DNA of 10,401 bases from Eubacterium sp. GTDB lineage: Bacteria; Bacillota; Clostridia; Lachnospirales; CAG-274. Location of the stretch: positions 1 to 10,401 of the forward strand of contig JAJBVU010000082.1 in the NCBI GenBank assembly GCA_020859645.1. Direction: 5' to 3'. The notes under the pieces are model-generated. The model was not told the origin of the DNA. It made no database searches and was given only the letters and a program-made list of their open reading frames with translations. Position numbers and translations under genes: made by a program. This document shows, piece by piece, positions 5,859 through 10,401 of the stretch (position 1 is its first letter; every line of letters starts with the position of its first letter).

Positions 5859-8783
5859 ATGAACAGCAGAAAAAATGCTTCTGCGGCAATGCTTGCGGTG
5901 ATTATAGGCATTGTTTTGATTGTGGGGGGAACAAGCTATGTTAAAATGCTTGAAAACTCTGTTTGGAATCAGCTTGTTTCGGAAACGTTGGAAATGACCT
6001 CTATGGGCGCCCATGCCTTTGAAATTTATGTTGACAAGGATATGCAGGTTATGGATACCATTGCCAACGGCTTTGTTAAGAAAAATGCCGATCCCGAAAT
6101 AATTCTTGATGTAATGGGTGCGTTTTCAGAGTCTGTTGCAAACTATACCGTTGTTGACCTTGACAACAAAATGTTATATTCAAACAGGCTTGAAGGAGCA
6201 TGTCAGCTGACTGACGAGCAAATTCTTGTTTATGAAAACCTTGCGGGAAACAGCGGTGTCAGAACGCCTTATATGAATGACTATAATAACTCCATGACAC
6301 TGGGCTATTATGAAAAGTTTACATTTGCAGACGGAACAAGAGGGCTTCTGCAGAAGGGTCAGCTTATTTCAAACATAACAAGCGAGTTTTCTATTTCCTA
6401 TTATGAGGGAGAGGGTCATTCATATATCATAGACGAAAACGGAAAGGTTCTTGTAAGACCCAACTATAAGGGCGAAAGCAGCTTTTCAAACATTTATAAT
6501 ATTTTGGAAACAGAGGGAAACGAACAGGTTTTAGCCGATTTCAAAACACAGCTTGAAAACTACGGCAAGGGTACAGCCTCATTTATTATTAACGGTGTGG
6601 AGCAGATAGTTGCCTACGTACCTCTTAAGGGAACCGACGACTGGTATTATATAGCCATTGTTCCGGATTCCGCTTTAATGAAGCACGCCGGGGAAATTTT
6701 GAATACTTCCAGAACCGCCGCTTTGGTGGTAGGGGCTGTGTGCATTTTGGGCTTTTTGTTCTGGCTTCTTATTAACAAAAACAGCAAAGAGGTTCTTGAA
6801 AAGGAAAAGGAAATTTTTCACAGAGACCAGATTTTCAGTATCCTCGCCAGCAATACAGACGATGTTTTTATTATGATTTCGGACAGAACCCTTGAGGTTG
6901 AATATGTAAGCCCCAACTCAAGCCGAATTTTCGGGCTTTCAGACACAAACCTTAAAAAGCGTTTTGAAGAAATTTCAAAAATGATAACCTTTGACGACAA
7001 CAAAAATGTTTTTGACATTATATATCAGATGAGTCCCGACAGTACATATACAAGAAACGGCCGTATAGATAATGAGGAAAGAGGGGAAACAGTTTACTTT
7101 TTGGAAAAAATTTATAAACAGAGGGTTGACGATGAGGACAAAACAATTCTTGTGTTTTATGACAGAACTCAGGAGACAAAGAACAGAAAAATGCTTGAAG
7201 AAGCTCTTCAAATTGCTAAGGTAGCCAACGAAGCAAAAAGCACCTTCCTCAGCAATATGAGCCACGATATAAGAACCCCTATGAACGCTATCGTAGGCTT
7301 TGCGGCACTTCTTGAGAAGGACGCAGACAAGACCGAAAAGGTTAGATCATATACCGGAAAAATCATTTCTTCAAGCCAGCACCTTTTGGGGCTTATAAAC
7401 GATGTTTTGGATATGAGCAAAATCGAAAGCGGCAAAACCACCCTTAATACGGCGGAATTTGATCTGCCGGAGCTTGTTCGTGAGGTAACCACAATCGTAA
7501 GAACCCAGTCCAACGCCAAAAAGCAAAGCTTTGATATTGCAGTTAAGGATGTTGTTCATGAGCATCTGACCGGAGACAAGCTGAGAATTAATCAGGTCTT
7601 GATAAACATTCTGACCAATGCTGTTAAATATACCCCCGTGGGCGGCGAAATTAAGCTTGAAATAATAGAGCTTCCCCAAAAGACGAAGAATATTGCAAGG
7701 CTCAAATTTATTGTCAGCGACAACGGTATAGGCATTTCCGAAGAATATATGAAAAACATTTTTAAGCCCTTTACCCGTGAAACAGGCAGCATGACAAACA
7801 AGGTTCAGGGAACCGGCTTGGGAATGGCTATAACCTCTAACATTGTTGAACTAATGGGAGGAACCATTCACGTAGACAGCAAGCAGGGCGAGGGCAGTAC
7901 ATTTACTGTTGAGCTTGAAATAAGAATAAGCGACAGAGACGTTGACAAGGACTTCTGGAAAAAGCACTGTGCAACACATATTTTGGTTGTTGACGATGAC
8001 GAGGACACCTGTAAGAGCATTTTAACCGCTATGGAAGGCACGGGGGTTGAGACGGAATATGTTCTTGACGGCTACTCCGCAGTTTCAAGGGTTAAGACGG
8101 CTAACGCAGAGGAAAGAGACTTTAATTTCGTTCTTATCGACTGGAAAATGCCGGGTATGGACGGTCTTGAAACCGCAGCGGAAATAAAAAAGGTTTTGCC
8201 CAGAGATATACCTATAATGATACTTTCAGCCTATGACTGGAGCGAAATTGAAGTAAAGGCTCTTGAAATAGGCATTGCGGGATTTTTGCCAAAGCCTTTC
8301 TTCTTAACCAATTTTAAGAGGGTCATTGAAAATATAAGAGAAAAGGAAAAGGGAGATAAAACCGAAGCTGAAGAAAAGAATGTTTTAAGCGGTCTGAATA
8401 TTTTGGCGGCTGAGGACAACGAGCTTAATTCAGAGCTTCTTTATGAGCTTCTGACAATGTCAGGCGCAAGGTGTGAAATTGTTGAAAACGGAAAGGAAGC
8501 GGTTCTCAGGTTTGAAAGCTCCGACGAGGGTGAGTTTGACCTTATTCTTATGGATGTTCAAATGCCTGTTATGAACGGCTATGAAGCTGCTGAAATTATA
8601 AGAAAGTCCGGTCATATTAACGCAAAGGATATTATTATAATCGCTATGACGGCGAACGCTTTTGCGGAGGACGTTAAGGCTGCCCTTGATTCGGGTATGG
8701 ACGCACATATTGCAAAGCCTATTGATATGGACAGGCTTGAAAATGTTTTAAGCGGACTTTTGAGCGAAAGGGGGAAGGGGTAA
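5859..8783 (+). CDS. Membrane hybrid sensor histidine kinase with Cache-like sensor, PAS and two receiver domains
   Basis: This 974-residue paralogue of the preceding kinase has transmembrane helix 1 (about 9-28), an extracytoplasmic dCache-type sensor (about 30-280) with the strand YIIDENGKVLVRP and the DDWYYIAIVP motif before transmembrane helix 2 (about 284-305), then a cytoplasmic PAS domain (about 320-437) that the first kinase lacks. HisKA carries His469 in SHDIRTP. The HATPase domain has N587, DNGIGI (621-626) and GTGLGM (651-656). Receiver 1 (about 706-826) has D712-D714, D761, S790 and K812. Receiver 2 (about 846-970) has E852/D853, D899, T931 and K953. GAGGAG at 5845-5850 precedes the ATG, and the gap to the first kinase is 24 bp, so the two are cotranscribed. 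With no internal Hpt, it probably shares the stand-alone Hpt and gives the pathway a second input, possibly a small molecule outside and a signal inside through PAS. Confidence 0.92.
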   Translation: MNSRKNASAAMLAVIIGIVLIVGGTSYVKMLENSVWNQLVSETLEMTSMGAHAFEIYVDKDMQVMDTIANGFVKKNADPEIILDVMGAFSESVANYTVVDLDNKMLYSNRLEGACQLTDEQILVYENLAGNSGVRTPYMNDYNNSMTLGYYEKFTFADGTRGLLQKGQLISNITSEFSISYYEGEGHSYIIDENGKVLVRPNYKGESSFSNIYNILETEGNEQVLADFKTQLENYGKGTASFIINGVEQIVAYVPLKGTDDWYYIAIVPDSALMKHAGEILNTSRTAALVVGAVCILGFLFWLLINKNSKEVLEKEKEIFHRDQIFSILASNTDDVFIMISDRTLEVEYVSPNSSRIFGLSDTNLKKRFEEISKMITFDDNKNVFDIIYQMSPDSTYTRNGRIDNEERGETVYFLEKIYKQRVDDEDKTILVFYDRTQETKNRKMLEEALQIAKVANEAKSTFLSNMSHDIRTPMNAIVGFAALLEKDADKTEKVRSYTGKIISSSQHLLGLINDVLDMSKIESGKTTLNTAEFDLPELVREVTTIVRTQSNAKKQSFDIAVKDVVHEHLTGDKLRINQVLINILTNAVKYTPVGGEIKLEIIELPQKTKNIARLKFIVSDNGIGISEEYMKNIFKPFTRETGSMTNKVQGTGLGMAITSNIVELMGGTIHVDSKQGEGSTFTVELEIRISDRDVDKDFWKKHCATHILVVDDDEDTCKSILTAMEGTGVETEYVLDGYSAVSRVKTANAEERDFNFVLIDWKMPGMDGLETAAEIKKVLPRDIPIMILSAYDWSEIEVKALEIGIAGFLPKPFFLTNFKRVIENIREKEKGDKTEAEEKNVLSGLNILAAEDNELNSELLYELLTMSGARCEIVENGKEAVLRFESSDEGEFDLILMDVQMPVMNGYEAAEIIRKSGHINAKDIIIIAMTANAFAEDVKAALDSGMDAHIAKPIDMDRLENVLSGLLSERGKG

Positions 8784-8806
8784 AACTTTAAGGAACCGGA
8801 AGCTGC

Positions 8807-8831
8807 AAAAAAGCCTCCCCTTGAGGGGAGG
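8807..8831 (-). terminator. Terminator-like hairpin on the minus strand at the element's left end
   Basis: Read leftward, a perfect 7-bp stem CCTCCCC/GGGGAGG with a 4-nt loop is followed by G and six T residues (the A run at 8807-8812 on the plus strand), the form of an intrinsic terminator. No minus-strand gene lies to the right to need it, so it may be incidental to the repeat. On the plus strand the same hairpin lacks a T run and is a poor terminator for the operon. Confidence 0.4.
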
Positions 8832-8833
8832 TG
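8811..8833 (+). repeat. Left terminal inverted repeat of the element
   Basis: This end pairs with 8948-8970 in inverted orientation with three differences. Two of them (positions 4 and 21 of the repeat, C and G here against G and C in the other end) keep base pairing within the hairpin, and the third lies in the loop. Confidence 0.68.
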
Positions 8834-8873
8834 TCAGCCATACTGATTTTTGTGAAAAATCAGTATGGCTGAC
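8833..8873. repeat. Perfect 19-bp hairpin inside the left arm of the element
   Basis: GTCAGCCATACTGATTTTT (8833-8851) is followed by a 3-nt loop and its exact reverse complement (8855-8873). The right arm carries a different, shorter and imperfect hairpin at the matching place. No T run follows on the plus strand, so it is not a standard terminator. In RNA it would be a very stable barrier to exonucleases at the 3' end of the operon message. Confidence 0.85.
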
Positions 8874-8947
8874 GGAGAGGTGAAATTTGGCAAAATGAAG
8901 TTTAATAAAAGGAAAACCGCTCCACCTCTCAGCTTCACTGCGTTCAG

Positions 8948-8970
8948 CAGCTCCCCTCGAGGGGAGCCTT
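8948..8970 (-). repeat. Right terminal inverted repeat of the element
   Basis: This is the inverted partner of 8811-8833. It contains a perfect 18-bp palindrome (8950-8967) centred on TCGA. On the plus strand the palindrome is followed only by CTTAACC, so it would be at best a weak terminator for the kinase operon. Confidence 0.68.
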
Positions 8971-9009
8971 AACCAATAACAATCACTATATTAATCAAAA
9001 AATTTTAAC

Positions 9010-9015
9010 AAGGGG
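9010..9015 (+). promoter_or_regulatory. Ribosome binding site that fixes the last gene's start at 9024
   Basis: AAGGGG ends 8 nt before the ATG at 9024. The in-frame GTG at 9015 overlaps this site and cannot be the start. No good promoter was found in 8971-9009: a TATATT at 8987-8992 has no -35 partner, so transcription may come from within or beyond the element. Confidence 0.72.
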
Positions 9016-9023
9016 TGATTCTT

Positions 9024-10373
9024 ATGAAAAGAATTTTATCATTAATGTTGTGTATAACCTTACTGCTTTGTTCTGTAGCAGTTACATCTGTTTCCGCTGA
9101 GGAAACCTCCGGCAGCTGCGGTGACGGCGTAACATGGAGCTTTGACTCCTCAACAGGCGCTCTTTCAATTGAAGGCAGCGGCGCAATGCAGGACTACGCC
9201 AATGTTCTCAGCATACCCTGGAAATCCTACTGCCCGAGTATTAAGTCGGTTTCCATAGGAGAGGGCGTAACCAAAATAGGAAGCTATTCTCTCACATGGT
9301 GCGAACAGGTCACAAGCATATCCTTGCCTTCCACAGTTAAATCAATCGGCAGAAACGGCATGGCATGGAACGAAAGCCTTAAAACCGTAACCCTTCCCGA
9401 AGGGCTTGAAACAATCGGCGAGGAAGCCTTTGCCTGCTGTTATGCCCTTTCTTCGGTAACTATTCCTTCAACGGTAACAGAGGTTGAAAGCACTGCGTTT
9501 TTACAGTGTTCAAGCCTCAGCGCAGTAAATGTGGCTGACGGCAGCACCTTTAAGTCTCAGGACGGCGTTTTAATTGACCAAAGCGGAACTCTTCTCTGCT
9601 ACCCTGCGGGAAAAACCGCTGAAAGCTATACCGTTCCCTCAGAGGTTAAGCTTATAGACAATTCAGCCTTCAGAGAAAACGGTTATCTTAAGACTATATC
9701 TATGGAAAGCGTAACTGAAATAGGCGAAAGAGCTTTTATGGGCTGTTCTGCTCTTTCAAGCGTTTCAATGGCAGGCGTAAACAAAATAGGGGCTATGGCT
9801 TTTTACGGCTGTGACGGACTTCTTTATATAACCATTCCCGAAAGTGCAGCATCAGTAGGGGAAAAGGCTTTCAGAGCCTGCTCAGACTTAAGACTTGCCA
9901 TATTTGAAAACAGCGGAACAGCTGTAGGTGAAAGTGCCTTCAGAGACTGTTCTCAGCTGACTATTGTAGGCGGAATTGACTCCGCTGCCCTTACCTATGC
10001 AAACAATAACAATGTTCCCTTCTATACAGCTGTAAACGTGGTTTATAACGGCGAAAAGGTTAAATTTGACCCGTCGGCGTTTATTGTTTCAAGCGGCGTA
10101 ACTATGGTGCCTATGAGAGGCGTTTTTGAAATGCTGGGTGCCGAGGTAAGCTGGGACGGAGCTTCTCAGACTGCATCTGCAGTAAAGGACGGAACAACTG
10201 TTTCAATAACTATCGGCAGCAGTGTTCTCTATAGAAACGGCGAAGCTGTAACATTAAGCGACAGCGGAAAGCTTATCGCCGGAAAAACCTATGTTCCCTT
10301 AAGAGCGCTTTCCGAAGCCTTCGGCAACACAGTTGACTGGGATCACTCAACAAAAACAGTCACTGTTTATTAA
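9024..10373 (+). CDS. Secreted BspA-type leucine-rich repeat protein with C-terminal stalk domain
   Basis: This is a 449-residue exported protein. A typical signal peptide (MKRILSLMLCITLLLCSVAV, cleavage probably after SVSA at residue 25) is followed by a short module around SGSCGDGVTWSFD common in such proteins. Next come about nine LRR_5/BspA-type repeats of roughly 23 residues (about 80-315) with the recurring pattern IGxxAFxxCxxLxxVxIPxxV. They are interrupted near 172-207 by a SQDGVLIDQSGTLLCYPAG island usual in this family. The C-terminus (about 340-449) matches the copper amine oxidase N-like domain (PF07833), with its VPMRGVFEMLGAEVSWD and YVPLRALSEAFGNTVDWD half-repeats. Despite its name this domain is a wall or surface module and implies no oxidase activity. 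There is no sortase motif or membrane anchor. The protein is probably surface-bound and may bind a host or neighbouring ligand. A link with the phosphorelay is not shown: the repeat element lies between them. Confidence 0.88.
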   Translation: MKRILSLMLCITLLLCSVAVTSVSAEETSGSCGDGVTWSFDSSTGALSIEGSGAMQDYANVLSIPWKSYCPSIKSVSIGEGVTKIGSYSLTWCEQVTSISLPSTVKSIGRNGMAWNESLKTVTLPEGLETIGEEAFACCYALSSVTIPSTVTEVESTAFLQCSSLSAVNVADGSTFKSQDGVLIDQSGTLLCYPAGKTAESYTVPSEVKLIDNSAFRENGYLKTISMESVTEIGERAFMGCSALSSVSMAGVNKIGAMAFYGCDGLLYITIPESAASVGEKAFRACSDLRLAIFENSGTAVGESAFRDCSQLTIVGGIDSAALTYANNNNVPFYTAVNVVYNGEKVKFDPSAFIVSSGVTMVPMRGVFEMLGAEVSWDGASQTASAVKDGTTVSITIGSSVLYRNGEAVTLSDSGKLIAGKTYVPLRALSEAFGNTVDWDHSTKTVTVY

Positions 10374-10401
10374 AAATATATAATAAGCCAAATATAGAAA
10401 A

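Larger units (their letters stand above)
8811..8970. mobile_element. MITE-like palindromic element, 160 bp, no coding capacity
   Basis: The outer 23 bases at each end (8811-8833 and 8948-8970) are inverted copies with 20 of 23 identical. Each forms its own hairpin of the type CTCCCC-N4-GGGGAG. An inner inverted pair, GAGAGGTG at 8875-8882 and CACCTCTC at 8923-8930, closes the arms around an unrelated A+T-rich core of 40 bp (8883-8922). Non-coding units with such GC-rich ends and a GAGAGGTG-type inner motif are, as I recall, dispersed in gut Clostridia genomes and are thought to be moved by a transposase acting in trans. No clear target duplication was found, and no transposase lies here. It could alternatively be a REP-like transcript-stabilising repeat. 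Confidence 0.68.

Noticed and set aside
378..8708. Minus-strand open frames of 60-100 codons inside the operon
   Set aside because: They lie opposite well-supported domains, have no recognisable motif or ribosome binding site, and arise from the codon bias of the plus-strand genes.
8814..8873. Strong plus-strand terminator after the second kinase
   Set aside because: The hairpins are strong, but none is followed by a T run on the plus strand. The right-hand palindrome has only CTTAA after it.
9015..9023. GTG at 9015 as start of the secreted protein
   Set aside because: It overlaps the ribosome binding site itself, and starting at 9024 gives a standard signal peptide.
1..10401. CRISPR array, tRNA or rRNA genes, prophage or attachment sites
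   Set aside because: No regularly spaced repeats, no cloverleaf-like segments and no integrase or phage genes were seen.

Overview
The window looks like a chromosomal segment of an anaerobic Clostridia member, probably a gut Oscillospirales/Ruminococcaceae-type organism. This is inferred from A+T-rich third codon positions, strong AGGAG-type ribosome binding sites, proteins resembling clostridial hybrid kinases and BspA-like secreted proteins, and a GC-rich palindromic repeat of a kind common in such genomes. No species can be named from the sequence alone.

Positions 1-305 hold no protein gene. Bases 1-148 are dense in short hairpins and may be part of a structured RNA on the minus strand, running off the left edge. 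A sigma-A type promoter at 230-258 reads right into the main locus.

Positions 339-8783 form one rightward signalling operon. The first gene is a response regulator in the order REC, HD-GYP, two PAS-like regions, GGDEF, so it could both break down and make cyclic di-GMP. An apparent 2-bp deletion near 2408 splits it inside the GGDEF domain: the reading stops at 2429, and the rest of the domain (2410-2775, with intact inhibitory-site and GGDEF motifs) lies in another frame. Next come a stand-alone Hpt protein and two large membrane hybrid histidine kinases, each with two receiver domains and no Hpt of its own. Together they read as a self-contained phosphorelay: two membrane sensors feed one shared Hpt, which passes phosphate to the REC domain of the cyclic di-GMP enzyme. 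This wiring is inferred from domain content and gene order.

Positions 8784-9023 contain a 160-bp MITE-like palindromic element (8811-8970) whose two ends carry matching hairpins with compensatory base changes, and which holds a perfect 19-bp hairpin nested in its left arm. To its right, 9024-10373 encodes a secreted protein with BspA-type leucine-rich repeats and a C-terminal copper-amine-oxidase-N-like (stalk) domain. It is probably a separate transcription unit, although no convincing promoter was found for it.
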